From the NCBI RefSeq assembly GCF_000241325.1, contig NZ_BAEI01000011.1, positions 124,001-188,000 of the forward strand: 64,000 nt of DNA, given 5' to 3'. Under the pieces are notes generated by a model. It had not been told where the DNA came from and did not search any database. It saw only the letters and a program-made list of their open reading frames with translations. Positions 45,029 to 54,100 of the stretch are shown piece after piece (position 1 is the stretch's first letter; each line of letters begins with the position of its first letter). Origin of the DNA: Gordonia polyisoprenivorans NBRC 16320 = JCM 10675. Its GTDB lineage: Bacteria > Actinomycetota > Actinomycetes > Mycobacteriales > Mycobacteriaceae. The translations under genes and the position numbers were made by a program.

Positions 45029-45102
45029 CGGCCGTCTCCCTCATGTCGTGGCTGTGGAGATCGTAACCGTCGGCGTGCGGGGGTCCGATTAGCATCGGGA
45101 CG

Positions 45103-45630
45103 ATGACTGCGCGTGATACGGGACGGTCCCGACTGTATGAGGCCGAGCGGCTGGTGCACCGGATGTTCGATCGGGCGGGCTCGGCGCGAACGGTGCAGAT
45201 CGCCGGCACCGAGCTGACGTTGCCCATCGAGGCGCTGTTCTCCTCGGTGGAGTCGGTGCGCTCCTACGTCGAGCGGGTATTGGCGATGAACTCGGTGCGA
45301 CAACGCTTTCCGCGTGCATCGGAGCCGGTGACGGTCCGGGCCAGGGGAGGGCATCGAGCGGCGGAATACCGGCGCGACATCGGTGAGATCGCCATCCCGG
45401 ACTCCCGGGAAGGGCGCTGGGCGCTCCGGGAATTGGTCATCCTGCACGAGATGGCACATCACCTCGACGACGGGACCGGATCGGCGCACGGCCGGGGTTT
45501 CGTGGTCACCCTCACCGACCTCGTCGGTGCCGTCCTCGGGCCGGAGGCGGCCTTCGTCTACCGCGTGGTGCTGACCGACTCCGGCGTCGGCGCAGGACGC
45601 CGGAACGACAGCCCGCGGCGCATGCCTTAG
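45103..45630 (+). CDS. Putative zinc metallohydrolase (TIGR04338-type)
   Basis: This is a 175-residue protein with the zinc-protease-like motif HEMAHH (HExxH) at about residues 124-129 and a third ligand in AHGRGF fifteen residues on. A conserved N-terminal LYEAERLVHRMFDRA opens the protein. This arrangement fits the actinobacterial family TIGR04338, called metallohydrolase from the motif only; its substrate is unknown. It starts 74 bases from the divergent YihY gene and ends 9 bases before the tyrosine phosphatase gene, so those two are likely an operon. Confidence 0.82.
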   Translation: MTARDTGRSRLYEAERLVHRMFDRAGSARTVQIAGTELTLPIEALFSSVESVRSYVERVLAMNSVRQRFPRASEPVTVRARGGHRAAEYRRDIGEIAIPDSREGRWALRELVILHEMAHHLDDGTGSAHGRGFVVTLTDLVGAVLGPEAAFVYRVVLTDSGVGAGRRNDSPRRMP

Positions 45631-45639
45631 CGTGAGTTC

Positions 45640-46380
45640 ATGACGGTTTCTTCTCCCGGTCGGATCGAGCTGCCCGGTTCCTTCAACGTGCGCGACGTCG
45701 GGGGCCTGCCCACCGCCGACGGCCGCACGGTCGATGGCGGCCTGTTGTTCCGCTCGGCGCATCTCGGCCGGATCGACGACGCCGGCCGGGCAGCGTTGGA
45801 CCGCCTCGGCGTCGACACGGTCATCGACCTGCGATCGGCCCGAGAGTGTGAGGCAGAGGGCGCCGACGCGCTGCCCGATCACATCGAGGGGCTGGTTCTG
45901 CCGTTCCATCAGAACCCGGTCATCCCGACGTCGTCGCGAACCTTCTCGGCCGATGCTGCGCGCGAGCACCTCATCGCGGTCTACCGCACGTACCCGGCGC
46001 TCGAGGGGGCCCGGCAGGCGGTCCGGACGATCATCGAATCGGTCGCGCTCGGGCGAACGGTCCTGGTTCATTGTTCGGCGGGCAAGGATCGCACCGGGTG
46101 GGCGGTGGCGGCCGCATTGCGTGCAGCGGGTGTCGTCGAGGACGCCATCGAAGCCGACTACCTGCGCAGCAACGACGCGGTCGAGGATCTGCGGGCGATG
46201 CTCGCGCGCCGGTATCCCGACGCGGACATCCCCGCCGACTATCTGGGCGTGCACACCGAGTATCTGCGTGCGGCCGACGAGGCGATGATCGACGCACATG
46301 GTGATCCGGCCGGCTACCTGGCTGCCTGTGGCGTCGACGCGGACACGCTCGCGCGGTATCGGGAGCGTGTGGTCGTGTGA
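45640..46380 (+). CDS. Tyrosine/lipid phosphatase, PtpB (MptpB) family
   Basis: This 246-residue protein is a dual-type protein tyrosine phosphatase. The active loop HCSAGKDRTGWAVA (Cx5R with an extra Lys-Asp) at about residues 147-160 is the signature of the MptpB group, which in M. tuberculosis (Rv0153c) is secreted and also cleaves phosphoinositides. N-terminal NVRDVGGLPTADGR and DLRSAREC fit the family. No signal peptide is seen. In a non-pathogen the likely role is intracellular phosphate or signalling turnover. It follows the metallohydrolase gene by 9 bases. Confidence 0.9.
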   Translation: MTVSSPGRIELPGSFNVRDVGGLPTADGRTVDGGLLFRSAHLGRIDDAGRAALDRLGVDTVIDLRSARECEAEGADALPDHIEGLVLPFHQNPVIPTSSRTFSADAAREHLIAVYRTYPALEGARQAVRTIIESVALGRTVLVHCSAGKDRTGWAVAAALRAAGVVEDAIEADYLRSNDAVEDLRAMLARRYPDADIPADYLGVHTEYLRAADEAMIDAHGDPAGYLAACGVDADTLARYRERVVV

Positions 46381-46489
46381 CCTGAACCACGCGATATCCA
46401 CCAGCTGTTCTTGGCCTGCTGTTCACCGCACGTTACTACCTCTCGCTACGGTTGATCCGAATCGACTGTGACACGTGAGGGGTGGCATC

Positions 46490-47410
46490 GTGGAGTTCAG
46501 ACACCTGGCCTCGTTCATCGCCATCGCCGAAGAACTCCACTTCGGCAAAGCGGCAGCGCGCCTTCATCTCACGCAACCGTCGCTGAGCGCTCAGCTCCAG
46601 AAACTGGAGAAGTCTCTGGGGGTGCAGCTCGTCGTCCGGAACTCACACGAGGTCCGACTGACCTCCGCGGGCGAGGATTTCGAGGCGCACGCGCGACTCA
46701 TCATGCGGCAGATGGAGCAGGCGGCCAGCTCGGCGCAGTCCACCGCGGCCGGACTGTGCGGCTCGTTGAACGTCGGCTACAACATGCCCGCGGGTCGCTA
46801 CATCCTCCCGTACGCGATGGCACGGATGAGCAGGGAGCATCCCGACATCTCGATCTCGCTGTGGGAGAAGCGAACCGGGCCCCAACTCGCTGGTCTGGTG
46901 GACCGGTCGCTCGATCTGGCGCTGGCCTATGGGCGTCCGCACGGGGCGCACTTCCGGCACCGCCGGCTTCTTGCGAACATCCCGATCGTGGCGATCGTCG
47001 GCCGCAGCCACCGCTGGGCCGGCCGCAAGGTGGTCCGTTTCTCCGATCTGGCCGGCGAACAGTGTTTGATGTTCGGCCGTGACCAGACCCCGGCGATGTA
47101 CGACGCGATCTTCAATGCGGCCGCGGATTGCGGCATCGAGGTCAGCGTCGCGCAGTCGGCCGACGATCCGGGTGCCACCGCCCACATGGTCACCGCCAAA
47201 CCCCTCGTGGGGTTCGCGTCGTTGCCTCGTGCTGTTGCGGTCGGGCTCGGTGCCACCGGACCGGACCCCGTCGCGGTGAAACTGGTCGATCCGGTTCCGG
47301 TGCTCGACCTGTATGCGGTGTGGCGTGCGGAGGAGACGAACGCTGCAGTGGCACATTTTCTGGATTGCATCGAGGTGAACGGTCCCGACGAGCACCGCAT
47401 GGTGGGCTGA
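46490..47410 (+). CDS. LysR family transcriptional regulator
   Basis: This is a 306-residue LysR regulator. It has the N-terminal helix-turn-helix FRHLASFIAIAEELHFGKAA with LTQPSLSAQLQKLEKSLGV, and a periplasmic-binding-protein-like effector domain from about residue 90 (SLNVGYNMPAGRYI). The GTG at 46490 is preferred over 46475 because GAGGGG then falls seven bases upstream. It stands just before, and on the same strand as, the ligase and Pfa-like genes, so it is the natural candidate regulator for them. The effector is unknown. Confidence 0.88.
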   Translation: MEFRHLASFIAIAEELHFGKAAARLHLTQPSLSAQLQKLEKSLGVQLVVRNSHEVRLTSAGEDFEAHARLIMRQMEQAASSAQSTAAGLCGSLNVGYNMPAGRYILPYAMARMSREHPDISISLWEKRTGPQLAGLVDRSLDLALAYGRPHGAHFRHRRLLANIPIVAIVGRSHRWAGRKVVRFSDLAGEQCLMFGRDQTPAMYDAIFNAAADCGIEVSVAQSADDPGATAHMVTAKPLVGFASLPRAVAVGLGATGPDPVAVKLVDPVPVLDLYAVWRAEETNAAVAHFLDCIEVNGPDEHRMVG

Positions 47411-47496
47411 ATTCGTCCACGGCGATAGGCGATTTCGTTCGCGCGGTAGCTGTTTGGCCGTTGCCCCACCGCCGGGGTGCGACGAAAATCGGTGGT

Positions 47497-49098
47497 ATGA
47501 AACCTATCTCGTTCACCGGCCCGGGACTCGAATTACCCGACCCGTGCTCGTTGTATCCGATGGTCGCCAAGGTGTCCAGCCGTGGTCCGGATCAGCTGTC
47601 ACTCGGTGACGGCCGGCGTCGTCACAGTCGCGCAGAAGTGATCGCCGAGGTGGAGCGCGTCGCGAGCGCGCTGTTGCATTGCGGTGTCGGAGCAGGTGAT
47701 CGGGTTGCGGTGCTGGGACGCACGGGACTCGACTGGGCGATCATCGATCTGGCGGTGCTCGCTGTCGGCGGCGTGATCGTGCCGATCTACCCCACCTCCT
47801 CGGCGGCCCAGATCGCGCACATCGTCGCCGACTCGGGGGCCACCGCGTTCTTCGGCGAGACCGACGACGATCTCGAACGGCTCAGGGTTGCCGGCGCCGG
47901 GCAACCGTGGCTGTTCGCCGAGGTCTCCGCCTGGAAGCCCACGCGGCATCCCGAACTGCTCGAACGGATCGGTGCGGTGCGCGCCGACGACCTCGCGATG
48001 ATCGTCTACACCTCCGGGACCACGGGCGCGCCCAAGGGCGCAATGATCACACACCGCAACATGTATGCCTCCGCGGCAAACACCGTCAAGCAGACCGAGG
48101 GCATCTTCGACGGTGTGACCGCACTCGGACTCCCGCTGTCCCACGTATTCGGCCAGACGATCCTGTTCGCCTGTCTACTCGCGGGCACCACGACTCATCT
48201 GTTTCCCGGAATTCCGCAGCTGATCGCCGGGCTCGACTCGGTTCGGCCCGATTTTCTCGCTCTCGTACCGTATGCGCTGGAGAAGATGCGCAAGGCCGAC
48301 AACGGTACGCCGTCGACCGACCGATGGGGTTCTCGTTTGCGCTTCGTGATCTCCGGAGGCGCCTCGCTCGACGAGTCCACGGCACGATTCTTCGCGCAGC
48401 ACGGAGTCACCATTCTCAACTGTTACGGCATGACCGAGGCGGCCACGGCTGTCACGGTCAGCGCACCGTCGACCAACAGGATCGGTACGGTGGGTCGCCC
48501 GATCCCCGGCACCGAGGTGGCGATCGCCGACGACGGCGAGGTGCTGGTTCGTGGCGCGAATGTGAGTCCCGGCTATTGGGGGTCGGCATCGGTGCAGCGC
48601 ATGGTTGATTCCGAGAAGTGGTTGCACACAGGTGATCTGGGTCGAATCGACGATGGCTATCTGCAGATCACGGGTCGGCGCAAGGAGATCCTGGTGACCT
48701 CCGGTGGCAAGAATGTTGCACCGACGATCCTCGAGGACCGGGTCCGGCTGCATCGGCTCGTCAGCAATTGCATCGTGATCGGCGACGGCAAGCCGTTCGT
48801 GAGCGCATTGATCACGCTCGACACCGCTGCGCACGAGCGCTGGTGCGCGGCCACCGGCTGCGGTCCGGGCCTCGACGACGACGATCTGCGCGTCGAGCTC
48901 CAGCAGGGTGTCGACGACGCCAACTCGTTGGTGTCGCGGGCCGAGGCGATCCGTGGCTTTCTGGTCGTACCAGGTGATTTCACCGCCGAATCCGGTCTGC
49001 TGACGTCCTCGCTCAAGCTTCGGCGGGCGGCGATCGAGGCCGCGTACTCCGACGCCGTCGACGCCTTGTACGGGACGGCCACCGGACAGACGGCCTGA
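47497..49098 (+). CDS. Fatty-acid/acyl-CoA ligase (AMP-forming, FadD-like)
   Basis: This 533-residue ANL-superfamily enzyme activates a carboxylic acid as acyl-AMP and transfers it to CoA or an ACP. The A3 loop YTSGTTGAPKG is at residues 169-179, then NCYGMTEAA, WLHTGDLG with the ribose-binding Asp, and the hinge GRRKEILVTSGGKNVAP with its catalytic lysine region. It resembles the long-chain FadD15 group. Whether it serves CoA or an ACP cannot be told. It heads the Pfa-like cluster, 86 bases after the LysR gene and 185 before the flavin enzyme gene, and is the likely source of a starter acyl group. Confidence 0.88.
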   Translation: MKPISFTGPGLELPDPCSLYPMVAKVSSRGPDQLSLGDGRRRHSRAEVIAEVERVASALLHCGVGAGDRVAVLGRTGLDWAIIDLAVLAVGGVIVPIYPTSSAAQIAHIVADSGATAFFGETDDDLERLRVAGAGQPWLFAEVSAWKPTRHPELLERIGAVRADDLAMIVYTSGTTGAPKGAMITHRNMYASAANTVKQTEGIFDGVTALGLPLSHVFGQTILFACLLAGTTTHLFPGIPQLIAGLDSVRPDFLALVPYALEKMRKADNGTPSTDRWGSRLRFVISGGASLDESTARFFAQHGVTILNCYGMTEAATAVTVSAPSTNRIGTVGRPIPGTEVAIADDGEVLVRGANVSPGYWGSASVQRMVDSEKWLHTGDLGRIDDGYLQITGRRKEILVTSGGKNVAPTILEDRVRLHRLVSNCIVIGDGKPFVSALITLDTAAHERWCAATGCGPGLDDDDLRVELQQGVDDANSLVSRAEAIRGFLVVPGDFTAESGLLTSSLKLRRAAIEAAYSDAVDALYGTATGQTA

Positions 49099-49160
49099 CC
49101 GTCTGTGGCCCGGGCCACCGGGTGTCCTCCGAGGGAACGATAGAGCGCAGCAATGGTGCG

Positions 49161-49193
49161 ATGGGCAAGCGTTGTTCGTCCGGGCCTGCCCAT
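49161..49193. promoter_or_regulatory. Inverted repeat in the ligase-oxidoreductase gap
   Basis: ATGGGCA (49161-49167) and TGCCCAT (49187-49193) form a perfect 7-bp inverted repeat with a 19-base spacer. A second pair, GCAATGG (49150-49156) and CCATTGC (49190-49196), overlaps it and could form instead. The region may be an internal promoter with a regulator site, or an mRNA hairpin. Confidence 0.35.
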
Positions 49194-49283
49194 TGCGCCG
49201 GAGGCATGCTGTGGGCATCACCCTACCGGCCTGGACCGAACGAGCCGAGGGCGACCAAAACCGAACAGCGAAAGGACTTTCCG

Positions 49284-50519
49284 ATGTATGACGTGATTGT
49301 GGTAGGCGCCCGGGCGGCAGGCGCACCCCTCGCGATGCTGCTCGCTCGCCGTGGGTTCCGCGTGCTGGCGGTCGACCGGGCCCGTTTTCCGAGCGACACG
49401 ATCTCGACCCATTACATTCACCAGGCCGGACTGGCACGCCTGCGTGACTGGGGTCTGCTGGATACGGTGGTGGCCACGGGATGTCCGCCGGTCCGTCATC
49501 TCAACTTCACCTACACCGACATCACTCTCGCCGGCTTCGCCGACCCGATCAGCGGGATCGACGCCGTGTACTGTCCGCGTCGTACCGTTCTCGACGAGAT
49601 ACTCGTCGACGCGGCACGACGCTCCGGCGCGGAGGTGATGGAGGGATTCACCGTCACCGACCTCCTCGAGGAGAACGACTCGGTGGCCGGAATCCGTGGC
49701 CGCGACGGTGACGGGCGATCCGTCGAGTTCCGGGCGCCATTGGTGATCGGCGCCGACGGGGCGGGATCGACCGTCGCCAAACTCGTTGGCGCACAGATGT
49801 ACAAGCACGCTCCTGCCGGATGTTTCATCTTCTACTCCTACTACAGCGGCCTGGACTGGGGTATGCAGCACCGGACCGGATTCGGGGAGCAGCAGTTCGG
49901 GTCGTGGCCCACCAACGACGGTCTCTCGCTGGTCGCGGTGATGCGCCGCCGCGACCGATTCCGGGACTTCCGTGCCGATCCCGATGCCGGTGTGCAGGAG
50001 ATCGTCGATGCGGTCGACCCGGTGTACGGCGAACAACTGCGCGAGAACGGTGAGCGAGCCGAGCCTTTCCGGCCGATGCTCTACCCCGACAACTACTTCC
50101 GCCGTTCCCACGGACCCGGATGGGCGTTGGTCGGCGATGCCGGGTACCACAAGGATCCATTCACCGGTCTCGGTATCACCGACGCGTTCAAGAACGCGGA
50201 ACTGCTTGCCGATCGGATCGCCGAGGGCTTCGGTGGCGCGCGGCCGATGGCCGAGGCGCTCGAATCGTACGAACTCGAACGCGACGCCGCGAGCGTGCAC
50301 AGCTTCGATTTCACCGTCGCCATCTCCGACCTCTCCCTGACGCCGTACCACGACTCGGTGTTCCGCGCCGCAAGCCACAGTCCGCGCTACACCAAGAAGT
50401 TCTTCGGCCACATCGGTGGCGGGATCTCCGCGGAAGAGTTCTTCGATCCGGAGTCACTCGCGGAGCTGTACCGCGAAGTGGACCTGCCCGAGGCCGACCG
50501 ACATCTGGTGCCGGCATGA
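49284..50519 (+). CDS. FAD-dependent oxidoreductase (geranylgeranyl-reductase/monooxygenase-like)
   Basis: This 411-residue flavoprotein of the PHBH-like class has the N-terminal FAD fold VIVVGARAAGAPLAMLLARRG (with a variant GxRxxG glycine pattern), the mid motif VIGADGAGSTVAKLVG (DG motif) and the second FAD motif GDAGYHKDPFTGLGITDAF. Enzymes of this group hydroxylate aromatics or reduce isoprenoid or alkyl double bonds. ATG 49284 follows AAAGGA. Its stop overlaps the SGNH hydrolase start in ATGA, so these two act as a unit ahead of the PfaA-like gene. A role in tailoring the lipid made by the cluster is inferred. Confidence 0.88.
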   Translation: MYDVIVVGARAAGAPLAMLLARRGFRVLAVDRARFPSDTISTHYIHQAGLARLRDWGLLDTVVATGCPPVRHLNFTYTDITLAGFADPISGIDAVYCPRRTVLDEILVDAARRSGAEVMEGFTVTDLLEENDSVAGIRGRDGDGRSVEFRAPLVIGADGAGSTVAKLVGAQMYKHAPAGCFIFYSYYSGLDWGMQHRTGFGEQQFGSWPTNDGLSLVAVMRRRDRFRDFRADPDAGVQEIVDAVDPVYGEQLRENGERAEPFRPMLYPDNYFRRSHGPGWALVGDAGYHKDPFTGLGITDAFKNAELLADRIAEGFGGARPMAEALESYELERDAASVHSFDFTVAISDLSLTPYHDSVFRAASHSPRYTKKFFGHIGGGISAEEFFDPESLAELYREVDLPEADRHLVPA

Positions 50520-51127
50520 GTGGCGCGGGTGTGGTGACCCTCGGCGACAGTTTCGTCGAGGGGCGAGGAGATCTGCGCGGCAACCTTTTCCACGGTTGGG
50601 TCCCGAGATTCGCGGGGCAATTGGGGGTACCGGCATCGCGTGTGCTCAACCTGGGTGCCCACCAGGCGACCACCACAACGGTGCTCGACGAGCAACTCGG
50701 GCATGCGGTGCGCCAACTCGCCACCCATGCCGCCGTCGTCGGGGTGGTGGTGGGTGTCAACGATCTCGTCAGCGACTACGATCCGCGACGGTTCGAACAC
50801 AACCTGCAGACGATCTTCACTCGCCTCGCCGCGACGCGAGCGGTGGTGTTCACCGCCAACTATCCGGATATTCCTGCGCGACTGCCGGTACCCGACCGAT
50901 TCCGGGACCTGCTGCGCGCCCGCTTCGCCGAGGCCAATCATCTGTTGGCCGGTGTCGCCGCGACGACCGGCACGGAGTTGATCGATCTCGCCGCCGACAG
51001 CGCGTGGACCCGCGCGGAGATGTGGAGTCCCGACGGGCTGCATCCGAGCCCACGCGGGCACGCCGACTTCGCCGAACAGGCCGTCGCGACGGTGTCGGCG
51101 CGTACCGGCACGATCGTCGCCGCCTGA
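50516..51127 (+). CDS. SGNH/GDSL-type hydrolase
   Basis: This is a 203-residue esterase or thioesterase-like protein. Block I is VTLGDSFVEGRGD with the nucleophile Ser at about residue 12, the oxyanion Gly and Asn blocks are LNLGAH and VGVNDL, and block V is DGLHPSPRGHADFA with the catalytic Asp and His. No signal peptide is present, so it acts in the cytosol. It overlaps the flavin-enzyme gene and lies 68 bases before the PfaA-like gene; release or editing of the acyl product is plausible. Confidence 0.88.
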   Translation: MSGAGVVTLGDSFVEGRGDLRGNLFHGWVPRFAGQLGVPASRVLNLGAHQATTTTVLDEQLGHAVRQLATHAAVVGVVVGVNDLVSDYDPRRFEHNLQTIFTRLAATRAVVFTANYPDIPARLPVPDRFRDLLRARFAEANHLLAGVAATTGTELIDLAADSAWTRAEMWSPDGLHPSPRGHADFAEQAVATVSARTGTIVAA

Positions 51128-51195
51128 CCAACCCGCACCGCGCATGCGCCGGCGTGCGCGCGTTGACCTGCACTCACTTTCGCCAAGGAGAACCC

Positions 51196-54100
51196 GTGAC
51201 CACCGTGCCTTCCGCCGATGTCGGCGCGCCCACCGGCGCCGACACCGATCGTCATGTCCAGCGCAGACTCGCGCGCAATCCCATCGCCATCGTCGGTATG
51301 TCCGGGCTGTTACCGCAGGCCGCCGATCTGGGCCAGTACTGGCAGAACATCGTCGACGGCGTCGACTGCACCACCGAGGTGCCGGACTCACGGTGGAGCC
51401 TCGACGACTACTTCGATGCCGATCCGTCCGCTCCGGACAAGACGTATTCGCGACGCGGGGCCTTCCTGCCGGATGTTGCATTCGATCCGTTGGAGTTCGG
51501 GCTGCCCCCCAATCAGCTCGAGGTCACCAGCACCATGCAAACGCTGAGTCTCGGTGTGGCGCGCGATCTTCTGCTCGATACGGGCGCGCCCGGCTCCGAG
51601 TGGTACGACCCGAGCCGTACCGGTGTGGTGCTCGGCACCACCGGCCCCGTTCCGCTGATGCATCCGCTGGCCGCACGATTGTCGACCCCGGTGCTCAAAG
51701 AGGTGGCGCGTAGTTGCGGGATCTCCGACGACGACGCCGATCGTCTCGCCGAGAAGTTCACCGCGGCGTTCGCGCCGTGGGAGGAGAACTCGTTCCCGGG
51801 GCTGCTCGCCAATGTGGTGGCCGGGCGTATCGCCAACCGGCTCGGTCTCGGCGGAATGAACTGTACCGTCGACGCCGCATGCGCTGCGTCTCTCGCCGCG
51901 ATCCGTACCGCGGTGGCCGAATTGGTCGACGGCCGCGCGGACACCATGATCACCGGTGGCGTCGACACCGAGAACTCCATCTTCATCTACATGTGTTTCA
52001 GCAAGGTGGGCGCGCTGTCGAAGACCGACGCGATCAAGCCCTTCTCCGACAACGCCGACGGCACCCTGCTCGGCGAGGGCATCACCATGCTGGCGCTGCG
52101 CCGGCTGTCCGACGCGCAGCGCGATGGCAACCGGATCTACGCCGTCATCCGTGGTCTGGGGTCCTCCAGCGACGGCCGGTCCAAGAGCATCTACGCCCCG
52201 CGCGCCGAGGGACAACTCGTCGCATTGCGGCGCGCGTACGCCGACGCCGAATGCTCGCCGACGTCGGTGGAGCTGTTCGAGGCGCATGCCACCGGGACCG
52301 CGGTCGGGGACCGCACCGAACTCACCGCTCTCGGCGAGCTTCTCGCCGACGCGTCGGAGAACCGGTTCGCCGCCGTCGGAAGCGTGAAATCGCAGATCGG
52401 CCACACCAAGGGGGCTGCGGGCACCGCGAGTGTGATGAAACTCGCTCTCGGACTGCATCATCGGGTGTTGCCGGGAACCATCAACGTCGCTGCGCCGAAC
52501 GCCGCGATCACCGCCGAGAGCCCCTACTACGTGAACACACGTACCCGGCCGTGGATTCGTGACCCCCAGCGGCCGGTGCGGCGCGCGGCAGCGTCGGCGA
52601 TGGGGTTCGGGGGCACCAACTTCCACGTCGTACTCGAGGAGGCGCCCGGTTCGCCCGGCGCGACCCGACCACTGCACTCGGTGGCTCGCGCACACCTGTG
52701 GCATGCGCCGGACGTGGCCACCTTGATCGACCGGGTCCGCACGGAGTCGCCGGTGGACGGCGACGTCCCGGCGGAAGAGGTACGCGTGGGTTTCGTCTCG
52801 TCCGACGACGCGAACGCCGAGTACCTGCGGGAGGTGGCCGTCGAGCAGCTCATCGCGCAGCCCGGCGCGTCGTCGTGGCGGCATCCCGAGGGAATCTACT
52901 ACGCCGCTGCGGCGATGCCCGACCTACGAGTGGCCGCGCTGTTCGCCGGCCAGGGCAGTCAGTACGTGGACATGGGTATCACCGCGGCACTCAACGTGCC
53001 CACCCTCACCCGTGCCTTCGACGATGCCAACGCCGTCTTCGCCGGCGCTTCGACGCGACTGGGCTCGGTGGTGTTTCCACCGCCGGCATTCACCGACGAG
53101 GAGCGGGAGGCGCAGGAAATGATGTTGCGCCGCACGGAATTCGCGCAGCCCGCCATCGGTGCCCTCGCAGCGGGGCAGTTCCGGTTCCTGGCCGAGCTCG
53201 GTCTGGCCGTCACCGACTTCGCGGGACACAGTTTCGGTGAACTCACCGCGCTGTGGGCGTCGGGATCGTTGAGCGACAACGATTTCCATGCACTCGCGCG
53301 CGCCCGTGGAGCTGCGATGGCACCGTCCGGCGACGGCGATCGAGGAACCATGCTCGCCGTTCCGGCCGACCGCGACCGGGTGGAGGAGATGCTCGACGGT
53401 CGTGACGACATCTGGCTCTGTAACCACAACGCACCCGACCAGGTGGTCGTCGGGGGCGGCACGGACGCGGTCGAGCGCTTTGCCGCCGATGCGCGCGATG
53501 CGGGTCTCAACGTTCGGCAGTTGCCGGTGTCGGCGGCCTTCCACACCCCCTACGTCGACCACGCGGTCGATGCCTTTCGTCCGGCGGCCGAGGCTGCGAC
53601 GATCGGTGCTCCACACGGAGTCGTGTACGCCAATTCGCCTGGCGCGCACTACGGGGACGACATCGAACGCAACCGCGACACCCTGGTCGGCCAGTTGCGC
53701 CGGCCGGTCGAGTTCGCCGCGGCGTTGTCGGCGATGGCCGACGCGGGGTGCAATGTCTTCGTCGAGTTCGGACCCAAGAAGGTGCTGACGTCACTGGTCG
53801 ACCGCACTCTCGACGACGTTGTCGCGATACCCACCGACGCGGGTCCGCTCGGCGACAGTGACGTGGCACTCAAGCGTGCCGCCGTTCACCTCGCGGTGCT
53901 GGGTGCACCCCTGACCGACATCAACCGTTACGCCTCCGATCCGGTGGCGCCGCGACCGTCGACAGGTATGACGGTCACGCTGTCGGCGCCGGAATACGTT
54001 CCCGCCGTGCGCAAGCAGGCTTACCAGGATGCGCTACACGACGGCTTTCGCATCGGTGCCCAATCAACAGCGGCCCAATCGACGGCGGCCCAGTCGACGG

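Noticed and set aside
51388..52884. 498-codon frame opposite the PfaA-like KS
   Set aside because: It is antisense to a clear ketosynthase and shows no protein-family features.
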